A stretch of DNA of 64,000 nt, from NCBI RefSeq assembly GCF_004765795.1, contig NZ_SBIV01000005.1:246882-310881 (forward strand), read 5' to 3'. The DNA is from Halorussus marinus (GTDB lineage: Archaea; Halobacteriota; Halobacteria; Halobacteriales; Haladaptataceae). A program made the position numbers and the translations under genes. Under the pieces are notes generated by a model, which was given only the letters and a program-made list of their open reading frames with translations, did no database searches and was not told where the DNA came from. Within the stretch, counting starts at the first letter, position 1, and every line of letters starts with the position of its first letter. This document shows positions 7,437 through 15,116 of the stretch, piece after piece.

Positions 7437-9238
7437 AGATCACCTCGATAGCGTAGGAACGCGAGCTCGGCGAGCGCCGCCAGCGCGGCGATTCCGGCCG
7501 CGACCGGCGTGAGTTCGAGCGGTACGGTCCGGGACTCGGTTTCCGTACCCGCGCCCGGCGAGCCGCCCGAAACCGGCGGCGCACTCACATTCGACTCCGC
7601 GCGGCTCGCCAGCGATGCGGCGTAGCGCTCCCCGCCGGCCGCGTAGACGCCGACCCGCCGGAGCGTGACCGACTCGGCCTCGATCGTTCCGGTGGGCGTC
7701 CCGACGGTCGTCACCGATTCGAACTGGAGCCTGTCGCCGGTTTCGCGGTTCAGGTCGGCGAGGGGCCGTCGGCCGGTGAGATCGAAGAGCGCGCGCTTCC
7801 AGAACACCGGATACCGGTAGTTGTGCGCGAACGCCGAGCCGTTTGCGGGATAGCCGTAGTAGAGCACCCGTCCGCCGTCGATACTCGCGGTTGCGAGCAG
7901 CGGCGTACCGTTAGCCGTCCGGAGGAGCGCCCGCCCGGCCCGGAGGTCGGCCGTCACGTACGATTCGGGGGCAGGGAACGTCACGCCCTCGGTGAGGCGA
8001 CTCTCGGCGGCCCGACCGACCGCGGGGTCGGTCGCGGTTCCATTCGGTTCGATCGGGAGCAGATCGCCGTAACCGACGGCCGAGAGGTTCGGCTGAGCCT
8101 GTATTACGACGCCGCCGCCCCGCGAGAGCGTCTCGCGAGCGACCCGGAGCGTGCCGTCGAGGAGCCGGCCCGGTTCGACCACGCTGAACACCACCGCGTC
8201 GTACTCGCCCGACACCGATGCCGGCGGGCGCGTGACCGTCACGTCGGTGCCACGGATCACCGAGAGCGCGGCCACCAGCGGACGGCGCTCGCGGTTGGTC
8301 ACGACCAGTACGTCGATCTCGGGATCGTCTGGCGCCGCGATCGGAACCGAGTCGTCGAGCGCGAAGTCGTCACTCGGCGCGAGCCGGAGTCGTCCGCCGC
8401 CCACCGGAACCGGGAGCGCGATCTCGGCCGCGTCACCGGGCGCGAGGGTCAGCGAGCGCGAGGCGTCGCCGAGTTCGATGCGGCGCTCGGTCCGCGAGTC
8501 GCCGAAGTTCCGGATTCGCACCGACATCGCCCCGTCGGCAAACGACCGGTCGACGACACCGACGTTGGTCGACCCGCCGCCGTCGAACTGGCGGAGGTCG
8601 ACCGAGTAACCCCGAGCGCGGGCCGCCGACACCGCGGTCCGCCAGCCCGCGTCGGCGAAGTCGCTCACGACCACGATGCGGGCGTCCTCGCCCGCGACCG
8701 CGACCGCGCGTTCGATCGCTTCCGAGAGGTCGCCGGGCGCGCCCGTGACGGCGAGGTCGCCAAGCGCTTCTCGAGCCGCTGTGGCGGGCGCCCGCCGGAC
8801 GGTGATCTCGGTCGCGGCCCCCGAGAGGACTACTGAGGTCTCCGCCGAGACGTCGTCTCTCGCGGCGTCGACCGCCCGGTCGAATCTGGTCGCGCCCTCG
8901 GACTGGGTCGCCATGCTCGCGCTCCGGTCGACGACGAGGACGGTCTCTTCGACGGTCCGTTGCTCCGAGACCGGGACGTACGGCGCCGCGAGCGTCACCG
9001 CGAGCGCGCCGATCGCGAACAGTTGAATGACTAGCACCGCGTTGCGACGGAAGCGGCGGAACGCCGGCCGCGACCGCCGCTCCTCGCGGTCGCCCAGCAG
9101 GAATTCGACGGCGGGAAACGCGACTCTGGTGGGGTCGGGCTTGCGGAGATACAAGAGCAAGAGGGGAACAGCGGCGGCCAGCGCGGCGAGGCCAAGCGGC
9201 CGCAAGAACGCCGACGAGAGCATGCCGCCGAGGCTCAT
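7433..9238 (-). CDS. BatA-type N-terminal domain / vWA membrane protein
   Basis: A 601-residue protein opening with the typical BatA N-terminus: a hydrophobic helix (about 12-31) running into 'LRKPDPTRVAFPAVEFL', then a second helix at about 66-86. A vWA domain follows with an intact MIDAS (D-R-S-A-S at 104-108, 'SDFAD' later). The middle is beta-rich, and a last membrane helix lies near the C-terminus. It is the first gene of the MoxR/vWA operon. The ATG at 9236-9238 matches the family N-terminus, but the best TATA element lies about 155 nt upstream and would suit an in-frame ATG at 9367, so either the mRNA has a leader or the protein has a 43-residue extension. Confidence 0.82.
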   Translation of the reverse strand: MSLGGMLSSAFLRPLGLAALAAAVPLLLLYLRKPDPTRVAFPAVEFLLGDREERRSRPAFRRFRRNAVLVIQLFAIGALAVTLAAPYVPVSEQRTVEETVLVVDRSASMATQSEGATRFDRAVDAARDDVSAETSVVLSGAATEITVRRAPATAAREALGDLAVTGAPGDLSEAIERAVAVAGEDARIVVVSDFADAGWRTAVSAARARGYSVDLRQFDGGGSTNVGVVDRSFADGAMSVRIRNFGDSRTERRIELGDASRSLTLAPGDAAEIALPVPVGGGRLRLAPSDDFALDDSVPIAAPDDPEIDVLVVTNRERRPLVAALSVIRGTDVTVTRPPASVSGEYDAVVFSVVEPGRLLDGTLRVARETLSRGGGVVIQAQPNLSAVGYGDLLPIEPNGTATDPAVGRAAESRLTEGVTFPAPESYVTADLRAGRALLRTANGTPLLATASIDGGRVLYYGYPANGSAFAHNYRYPVFWKRALFDLTGRRPLADLNRETGDRLQFESVTTVGTPTGTIEAESVTLRRVGVYAAGGERYAASLASRAESNVSAPPVSGGSPGAGTETESRTVPLELTPVAAGIAALAALAELAFLRYRGDL

Positions 9239-9388
9239 CGCGCCAGGATCCCCTCCGAACTGGCGTCGATCGAGGGCGTGAGATCGGGATGGCCGGACGG
9301 TCTGGAGGGCGTGTGAGACATCTTTGAGGCGGTCGCCCGCAGCGGAGGAACGGCGGGGACCGTTCATCACGCCGTTGCGCCGAGTACC

Positions 9389-9400
9389 CCAAATATCTTA
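9389..9400 (-). promoter_or_regulatory. TATA-like element upstream of the vWA/MoxR operon
   Basis: On the minus strand this reads TAAGATATTTGG. It is the only AT-rich block in the 200-nt gap between the operon and the O-methyltransferase gene. It lies about 25-30 nt before an in-frame ATG at 9365-9367 and about 150 nt before the family-consistent start at 9238. Confidence 0.45.
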
Positions 9401-9440
9401 TTGTGCCGAACTGCTCGGACATCTGTCTCGTTTCCGAGCG

Positions 9441-10109
9441 TCACGCCCGCTTGTAGCTGACCGTCAGTCCCTGTCCGAGCGGGACCGCCGCGGTCTCGAA
9501 GTCGTCGCTGTCCCGCACCTCGAGGAGGTAGTCGGCGACCCCGCGGGTATCGGCGTCGAGGGCCGCTTGGTCGGCGCCTTCGACGGCGTCGAGGATCGCC
9601 TCGAAGTCCTGCGCGCCGCTCTCCATCGCGTTGTCGGCGATCACCACGCCGCCGTCGGCGACTTTCTCCCGGACCGCGTCGAGGGCGTCGGGGTAGCCGC
9701 TCTTGTGGCAGTCGATCAGCACCACGTCGAACGGGCCGTCGTAGCGCTCGACGGTGTCGAGGGCGTCGCCCGACTCGAAGGCCGCGCGGTCGGCGTAGCC
9801 GCCGCGTTCGAGGTACTCGCGGGCCGATTCGAGCTCGTCGTCGTCGTGTTCGGTCAGCACGATCTCGCCGTCGGCGGGCAGGGCCTCGGCGAACCAGTAC
9901 GCCGAGTAGCCGAACCCCGAGCCGAACTCGAAGATCCGTCGGGCGTCGACCATCTGGGCCGCGAGCCGGAGGAACGCGCCCACCTCCGGTCCCACGGTCG
10001 GGAAGCCGATCTCGTCGCCGTGGGCCGCCATCTCGGCGAGGGTCTCGTCGCGGTCGCCGACCATCGCGGTCACGAACCGCTCGGTCTCGTCGGGCAGTAG
10101 CTCGAACAT
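9441..10109 (-). CDS. SAM-dependent O-methyltransferase (COMT type)
   Basis: A 222-residue class I methyltransferase of the caffeoyl-CoA/catechol O-methyltransferase family. The SAM-binding loop 'FEFGSGFGYSAYW' is at about 68-80, the acidic residue after beta-2 in 'VLTEHDDD', and 'DVVLIDCHKSGYPDAL' at about 126-141 contains the metal/substrate-binding Asp. Family members methylate hydroxyls of small catechol-like or other acceptors using a divalent metal. The ATG at 10107-10109 follows an AT-rich element about 30 nt upstream. A much longer in-frame extension runs across the neighbouring gene and is rejected. It appears monocistronic; substrate unknown. Confidence 0.85.
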   Translation of the reverse strand: MFELLPDETERFVTAMVGDRDETLAEMAAHGDEIGFPTVGPEVGAFLRLAAQMVDARRIFEFGSGFGYSAYWFAEALPADGEIVLTEHDDDELESAREYLERGGYADRAAFESGDALDTVERYDGPFDVVLIDCHKSGYPDALDAVREKVADGGVVIADNAMESGAQDFEAILDAVEGADQAALDADTRGVADYLLEVRDSDDFETAAVPLGQGLTVSYKRA

Positions 10110-10171
10110 GGCGAATCGAACGCACGAGAGGCAGTTAACCGTTGGCGTCGGGGCGGACTCGTCCGAGCCGG

Positions 10172-10783
10172 CTACGGCCGGACCGCCGACCGATCGGCGG
10201 CCGTGGTCTCGGTGGCGTCGGCCTCGACGGTGACGAACGCGATGGCGCTCACCGGGAGATCGTTCTGGGTGTACGGAGCGTCGGTGACGTTGGTCACCGA
10301 GACGTCTCCGCCCTCCTCGATCGTGGTGGCGGCCTCCTGGGCGGCGCTCGTGTTGAAGTCGAACGTCTCGTTTTCGTTGGTGTCCATGTGCGGGACCGCG
10401 ACGACGACCTGCGAGCCGTTCAGCGGCTCGGAGAGGTCGACCGTCACGTTCTGGCTCGTCCCGGGATCGAGGTACGAGGAGTTGCCCAGCACGGTGCCCC
10501 CCTGCGAGTAGAGCACGACGAATCCGCCCGAAGAGAGGTTCGCCTCGTCGACGACTACCGTCGATCCGTTCGAGGTCTGATCGCCGAACGCGACCGACGC
10601 GGTCCCGGTGGGAGAATCGTCGGACGCGTCGGTCGTCGTTCCGGCGGTCGTCGTCTCCTGGGCGAGCGGCGCTCCGTCGTTCGATTCTGCGACGCCGTCG
10701 GCCCCGACGGCGAGCCCGGCCAGCCCGGCCAGCGCGACGAGCAGTGCGACCGCGACGGCGCCGAGCGTCTCGTTTCGTGACAT
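10172..10783 (-). CDS. Secreted/anchored haloarchaeal surface protein (DUF7282-like domain)
   Basis: A 203-residue protein with an N-terminal signal or anchor helix (about residues 6-27), a Thr/Ser/Asp-rich linker to about 60, then one beta-rich domain. That domain shows 'VAFGDQTSNGSTVVVDEANL', 'GGFVVLY' and a 'PHMDTNENETFDF' block, followed by a conserved 'APYTQND' and a C-terminal valine-rich strand. This is the arrangement of the haloarchaeal extracellular domain I know as DUF7282 (name from memory). Several N-x-S/T sequons could be glycosylated. It probably faces the outside of the cell. No partner gene is adjacent. TATA-like 'GTTTATCC' lies about 33 nt before the ATG. Confidence 0.75.
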   Translation of the reverse strand: MSRNETLGAVAVALLVALAGLAGLAVGADGVAESNDGAPLAQETTTAGTTTDASDDSPTGTASVAFGDQTSNGSTVVVDEANLSSGGFVVLYSQGGTVLGNSSYLDPGTSQNVTVDLSEPLNGSQVVVAVPHMDTNENETFDFNTSAAQEAATTIEEGGDVSVTNVTDAPYTQNDLPVSAIAFVTVEADATETTAADRSAVRP

Positions 10784-10896
10784 TCTCGGCCGGACAGTCG
10801 GTGCGACGCCGGATAAACGAACCAAACCGTTCTGAGCGTTTCACCCGCGTAACGCCCGACAACTGCGGACGTAAGCCCGGCTTATCGGCCCCGTCC

Positions 10897-12150
10897 TCAC
10901 CGAGCGCCCGCCAGATCGGCGAGCGCGCCCGCCATCACCCGCGTCGCGGCGGCGCAGTCGTCCCAGTCGGTCCACTCTCGGGGGTTGTGCGAGATACCGT
11001 CCCGGGAGGGCGCAAAGAGGAGCGACGCGTCGGTCACGCCCGCGATGCGCTGGGTGTCGTGGGCCGCCCCGGAGTGGAGGTCCATCGTCTCGATACCCGC
11101 CCGGTCGCCGGCCTCGTGGGCCGCCCGCCGGGTGCGCTCGGTCATCGGCGAGGGTTCGAGGTCGAACGGCCGGTCGAAGTCGGTCTCGACCCCGCGTTCG
11201 CGTTCGAGGCGCGCGAGGCTCCGGCGCGCGCGGGCGACGATCTCCTCCATCGACTCGTACTCGACGTCCCGGACGTCGACGCCCGTCTCGACCCGTCCGG
11301 GGACGACGTTGGTCGCGTTCGGCCGGACGTCGAGCTTGCCGACCGTTCCGACCGCGGTGTCGCTGGCGTCGGCGACGACCTCGTTGGCGGCCCGCTCTAC
11401 GTCGAGGACGAACTCGCTCGCGGCTGCCAGCGCGTCGGTCCGGTCGTCCATCGGGGTCGCGCCGGCGTGGTCGGCCTCGCCCCGGATCGTCACCTCGCAG
11501 TGGGTGATGCCCGTGATGGCGGTCACGACGCCCGCCGGGACGCCGGCGTCTTCGAGGCGCTCGCTCTGCTCGACGTGGAGTTCGAACCACGCGTCCCACT
11601 CGCGGGCGTCGAGGCGGCCCTCGCCCCGAAAGCCCATCGAGTCCAGCGCAGACTCAAGCGTGGTCCCCGCGTCGTTTTCGAGCGCGAGCGCTTCCTCGAC
11701 CGACCGGTCGCCGACCGCGACCGACGAGCCGAGCAGTCCGCCCGCGAACTGCTGGCCCTCCTCCTCGGTGAACGAGACGACCTCGATCGGTCGCTCGGGG
11801 TCGAGGCCGGCGTCCTGCATCGCCCGGACCGATTCGAGCGCGGCGTACACGCCGAGCGGCCCGTCGAAGATGCCGCCTTCGGGCACCGAGTCGAGGTGGC
11901 TCCCGGCCGCGACCGGCGCGGCGTCGGGGTCGGCGCTGTCGGGGGTCCACCGCCCCGAGACGTTTCCGACCGCGTCGATCCGGACGTCCAGCCCGGCGTC
12001 TTCGAGTCGCTCGACGAAGTGCTCGCGGGCCCGGCGGTTCGGTTCGGTCCCCGTCAGGACCGTCCGGCCCCGGCCCTCCTCGGCGTCGATGTCGCCGAAC
12101 TCGGCGTTGGCTTCGATGTCGGCGCGGAGTCGCTCGCTGTCGACGTTCAT
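10897..12150 (-). CDS. Zn-dependent hydantoinase/carbamoylase-family amidase
   Basis: A 417-residue M20-like amidase of the N-carbamoyl-L-amino-acid hydrolase / allantoate amidohydrolase / ureidoglycolate hydrolase group. The metal site is visible: H85 in 'AGSHLDSVPEGG', bridging D96 in 'IFDGPLGV', and E130/E131 in 'FTEEEGQQF'. 'EADHAGATPMDDRTD' marks the lid/dimer region and 'LHSGAAHDTQ' the later His. It would release ammonia, CO2 and an amino acid from an N-carbamoyl substrate or open a ureide. It is divergent from an arginine-deiminase-like gene and near tryptophanase, suggesting amino-acid or ureide catabolism. A 'GATTACC' element about 30 nt upstream supports the ATG at 12150. Confidence 0.88.
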   Translation of the reverse strand: MNVDSERLRADIEANAEFGDIDAEEGRGRTVLTGTEPNRRAREHFVERLEDAGLDVRIDAVGNVSGRWTPDSADPDAAPVAAGSHLDSVPEGGIFDGPLGVYAALESVRAMQDAGLDPERPIEVVSFTEEEGQQFAGGLLGSSVAVGDRSVEEALALENDAGTTLESALDSMGFRGEGRLDAREWDAWFELHVEQSERLEDAGVPAGVVTAITGITHCEVTIRGEADHAGATPMDDRTDALAAASEFVLDVERAANEVVADASDTAVGTVGKLDVRPNATNVVPGRVETGVDVRDVEYESMEEIVARARRSLARLERERGVETDFDRPFDLEPSPMTERTRRAAHEAGDRAGIETMDLHSGAAHDTQRIAGVTDASLLFAPSRDGISHNPREWTDWDDCAAATRVMAGALADLAGAR

Positions 12151-12275
12151 GCGCAGGCCCACGGAGCCACGGGTAATCAGTGTCGCGGGACCGGCAAGCC
12201 GGCGCCGCGTCGATCCGACGGCCGCGACCTGTCGGCCCGACAGCTATTAGTCGGCCGCGGGAGACCCCCGACTCG

Positions 12276-13526
12276 ATGACCGACAACGCCGTGCGCGCCG
12301 AGTGGGAGCCCCTAGAGTCCGTCCGGGTCCACACTCCCGGCATCGAACTGTGGAGCGGGAGCCTCGACCCGGGACCGAACCTCTTCGAGAACCACGTCCC
12401 GCCGGATCAGGCCCGGGCCGAGCACGAGCGCATCGTCGCCACGCTGGAGGACGCCGGCGTGGAGGTCCACCAGCTCGCGGACGACCTCGCGGCCGCCGAC
12501 GCGCTCGAGGACCTCGTCCGCGAGTCGGTGTCGGTCCGGACCGACGACGGCGAGGAGCCGGGCGACGTCGAGGGCGTCCTGTCGTCGTTCGACGCCCGCG
12601 AGAAGCTCCAGCTCGCGCTCGCGCGGGTCACGATGGAGCCCCACGCCGAGACCGGCGCGTCCGGCGACGGCGTGCCGGGCGGCGCCGCCGACCGCGACCG
12701 CAGTCCCGCGACCTCACTGCGGATCGACCGGCCGATCTCGAACGTCTACTTCCAGCGCGACACCACCATCCTCGGCGACCGCGGCCCGATACTCTGTGAG
12801 ATGTACGAGCCGGTCCGCCGGCCCGAGATCCCCATCGTCCGGGAGGCGTGGGACGGCGTCGGCGCCGACATCCACTACGAGATGACGGGCGAGCCCGTCG
12901 AGGGCGGGGAGTTCATGCCCGCCGGCGAGTTCGCGTTGCTCGGCGTCTCCGCGGAGGTCGACGGCGAGGAGAAGGTGATTCGAACGAGCTACGGCGCGGG
13001 CGAGCGCCTCATGGCGGACGGCGCCGTGGGCTACGAGGAGTTCGGGCTGGTGCGGGCGCCACTAGAGGCCGACCGCCGGCTCCGCGAAAAGCACGACGCC
13101 GGCTCGCGGGTAATGCACCTGCTCGGGTGGTTCAACATCGCCGCCGAGGGGCTGGCGATCCTCGACGAGGACCTCGCGCGGGCGGCCGAGGTCGACGTGT
13201 ACGCGAGACGCGGCGACGGCTACGAGTTCGACCACTCGACGAACACCCTCGAATACGTCCGCGACGAGAAGGGGTTCGACGTGATCGACGTCTCGTGGGG
13301 CGAACGCTGGCCGACCAACTTCCTCGCGGTCGACGACGGCGTCGTCGTCCCGCTGTACGAACCCGACGAGGACGGCGCGTACCGCCCGGAGGACAACCCC
13401 ACGATCGAGGCGATGAAGGAGGTGGGCGTGACGGTGTTGCCCGACGGCGAGGGCCTGCCCCGGGACGCGCTCACCAACGGCGCCGGCGGCATCCACTGCA
13501 TGACGACCCCGATCCGGCGGGGGTAG
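12276..13526 (+). CDS. Arginine deiminase / amidinotransferase-family protein
   Basis: A 416-residue guanidino-group-modifying enzyme. The pentein-fold landmarks are present: 'FQRDTTILG' after the first third, 'GGEFMPAGEF' with the catalytic-type Glu, 'HLLGWFNI' with a His, and the C-terminal 'GGIHCMT' with the nucleophilic Cys at about 408. Family members convert arginine to citrulline plus ammonia, or transfer amidino groups. The haloarchaeal arginine-fermentation ADI is of similar length, but no ornithine carbamoyltransferase, carbamate kinase or antiporter gene is next to it, so the substrate is uncertain. The ATG at 12276 follows a 'CTATTAG' element about 30 nt upstream. It is divergent from the carbamoylase-like gene, 125 nt apart. 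Confidence 0.82.
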   Translation: MTDNAVRAEWEPLESVRVHTPGIELWSGSLDPGPNLFENHVPPDQARAEHERIVATLEDAGVEVHQLADDLAAADALEDLVRESVSVRTDDGEEPGDVEGVLSSFDAREKLQLALARVTMEPHAETGASGDGVPGGAADRDRSPATSLRIDRPISNVYFQRDTTILGDRGPILCEMYEPVRRPEIPIVREAWDGVGADIHYEMTGEPVEGGEFMPAGEFALLGVSAEVDGEEKVIRTSYGAGERLMADGAVGYEEFGLVRAPLEADRRLREKHDAGSRVMHLLGWFNIAAEGLAILDEDLARAAEVDVYARRGDGYEFDHSTNTLEYVRDEKGFDVIDVSWGERWPTNFLAVDDGVVVPLYEPDEDGAYRPEDNPTIEAMKEVGVTVLPDGEGLPRDALTNGAGGIHCMTTPIRRG

Positions 13527-13572
13527 AGCCGCGCCGATCCGGCGAAGCCGGCGTGGCTGGACCACCCATTTT

Positions 13573-13586
13573 CGTTTACGTAAACG
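13573..13586. repeat. 14-bp perfect palindrome upstream of tryptophanase
   Basis: CGTTTACGTAAACG is a perfect palindrome, followed directly by a third half-site (GCAAACG). It lies in the 195-nt gap between the deiminase-like gene and tnaA, about 140 nt before the tnaA start. AT content is unusual for the region. It looks like an operator. The remainder of the gap shows only an AT-containing stretch near 13690. Confidence 0.45.
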
Positions 13587-13721
13587 CAAACGGCGTTCCG
13601 AGCGGCCCGCCGACAGCCTCGTCCGTCGCTGTGCAGTTCCGTCCCGAATCCCCCGCGAGCGGCCACCATCCCCCCGAACTGTCGCGACAGCGATATGTCG
13701 CGGGGCGCCGACGGTCCGACC

Positions 13722-15071
13722 ATGCGAGCCTACAAGTCGAAAGTCGTCGCGCCGATCCGACTCCCCGACCGCGAGGAGCGGGCGGCCAACCTCGAACGAG
13801 CAGGGTACAACGCCTTCGAACTCGACTCGGCCGACGTGTTCGTCGACCTGCTGACCGACAGCGGGACGGGAACGATGAGCCAGGACCAGTGGGCCGCGAT
13901 GATGCGGGGCGACGAGGCGTACGCCGGCTCCGAGAGCTTCGACGAACTGGAAGCGGCGGTCTCGGACGTGATGGGCTTCGATCGCATCCTCCCCGCCCAT
14001 CAGGGCCGGGGCGCCGAGAACGTCCTCTACGGCGCGCTGGTCTCGGAGGGCGACTACGTCCCGAACAACACCCACTTCGACACCACGCGGGCCCACATCG
14101 CGAACGCGGGCGCCGAGCCAGTCGACTGTCCGGTCGAGGGCGCGCTCTCGGGCGACCGAACGTTCGCGGGGAACCTCGACGTGGGGAAGGTCCGGGATCT
14201 CGCCGACGACGTCGGCGCCGACCGGATCCCCGCGATCGTCGTGACGATCACCAACAACTCGCTGGCGGGCCAGCCGGTGAGCGTCGAGAACCTCCGGGCG
14301 GCCCGCGACGCGGCCGACGACCTCGACGCGACGCTCGTCGTCGACGCCTGCCGGTTCGCCGAGAACGCCTACTTCGTCCGAGAGCGCGAACCCGAGTTCG
14401 CCGACGCCTCGATCGCCGAGATCGCGCGCGAGCAACTCTCGTACGCCGACGCTGTCGTCATGAGCGGCAAGAAAGACGGACTGGTCAACGTCGGCGGGTT
14501 CGTCGGCCTGCGACCGGGCGACGACGACCTCTTCGAACGCGCCCGCGAGCGGGCGATCCTCTACGAGGGCTTTACCACCTACGGCGGGATGGCTGGCCGG
14601 GACGTGGCCGCGATGGCGGTCGGGCTCCGAGAGGCCGTCGAATCGTCGTACCTCGACGACCGCATCGGGCAGGTCCGGCGGCTGGGCGACATGCTGGCCG
14701 ACAGGGACGTGCCGGTCGTCCGACCGACCGGCGGCCACGCGGTGTACGTCGACGCCGGGGCCTTCCTGCCCGAGATTCCCGCCGAGCGGTTCCCCGGGCA
14801 GGCGCTGGTCTGTGAACTCTACCGGGAGGGCGGCGTACGCGCGGTCGAACTCGGGAGCCTCGCGTTCCCCGACACCGACCGCCCCGAACTCGTCCGGCTG
14901 GCCCTGCCCCGGCGGACCTACGGCGCCGACCACCTCGAACACGTCGCCGAGACGTTCGGGGCGGTCGCCGAGCGCCGCGACGCCGGCGAGATCTCCGGCC
15001 TCGAAATCGTCGACGAGCCCGAGATGGCCGAGCTCCGCCACTTCAGCGCGTCGCTCCGGCCGGTCGCGTAG
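13722..15071 (+). CDS. tnaA: Tryptophanase / beta-eliminating lyase
   Basis: A 449-residue PLP enzyme that aligns throughout with bacterial TnaA: 'FVDLLTDSGTGTMSQDQWAAMM' and 'AHQGRGAEN' near the N-terminus, 'VTITNNSLAGQPVS', 'DACRFAENAYFV', the PLP lysine in 'MSGKKDGLVNVGG' (about 247-259), 'TTYGGMAGRD', and the C-terminal 'LRHFSASL'. It would cleave L-tryptophan to indole, pyruvate and ammonia. Tyrosine phenol-lyase is the close relative, and I cannot fully exclude it by eye. The ATG at 13722 matches the family N-terminus; an ATG 27 nt upstream is possible. The palindrome at 13573-13586 may control it. Confidence 0.88.
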   Translation: MRAYKSKVVAPIRLPDREERAANLERAGYNAFELDSADVFVDLLTDSGTGTMSQDQWAAMMRGDEAYAGSESFDELEAAVSDVMGFDRILPAHQGRGAENVLYGALVSEGDYVPNNTHFDTTRAHIANAGAEPVDCPVEGALSGDRTFAGNLDVGKVRDLADDVGADRIPAIVVTITNNSLAGQPVSVENLRAARDAADDLDATLVVDACRFAENAYFVREREPEFADASIAEIAREQLSYADAVVMSGKKDGLVNVGGFVGLRPGDDDLFERARERAILYEGFTTYGGMAGRDVAAMAVGLREAVESSYLDDRIGQVRRLGDMLADRDVPVVRPTGGHAVYVDAGAFLPEIPAERFPGQALVCELYREGGVRAVELGSLAFPDTDRPELVRLALPRRTYGADHLEHVAETFGAVAERRDAGEISGLEIVDEPEMAELRHFSASLRPVA

Positions 15072-15116
15072 CCGTCACCGACTGCTACGACGGCCGCACG
15101 CGACGGCGGTCGACGC

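Noticed and set aside
9441..10862. A 473-codon version of the O-methyltransferase
   Set aside because: The N-terminal half is Arg-rich sequence antisense-like to the surface-protein gene; family N-terminus and promoter place the start at 10109.
12848..14815. Long plus-strand open frame over the deiminase-like and tryptophanase genes
   Set aside because: It is an alternate frame of two real genes and translates to Arg/Gly/Pro-rich sequence without any fold.
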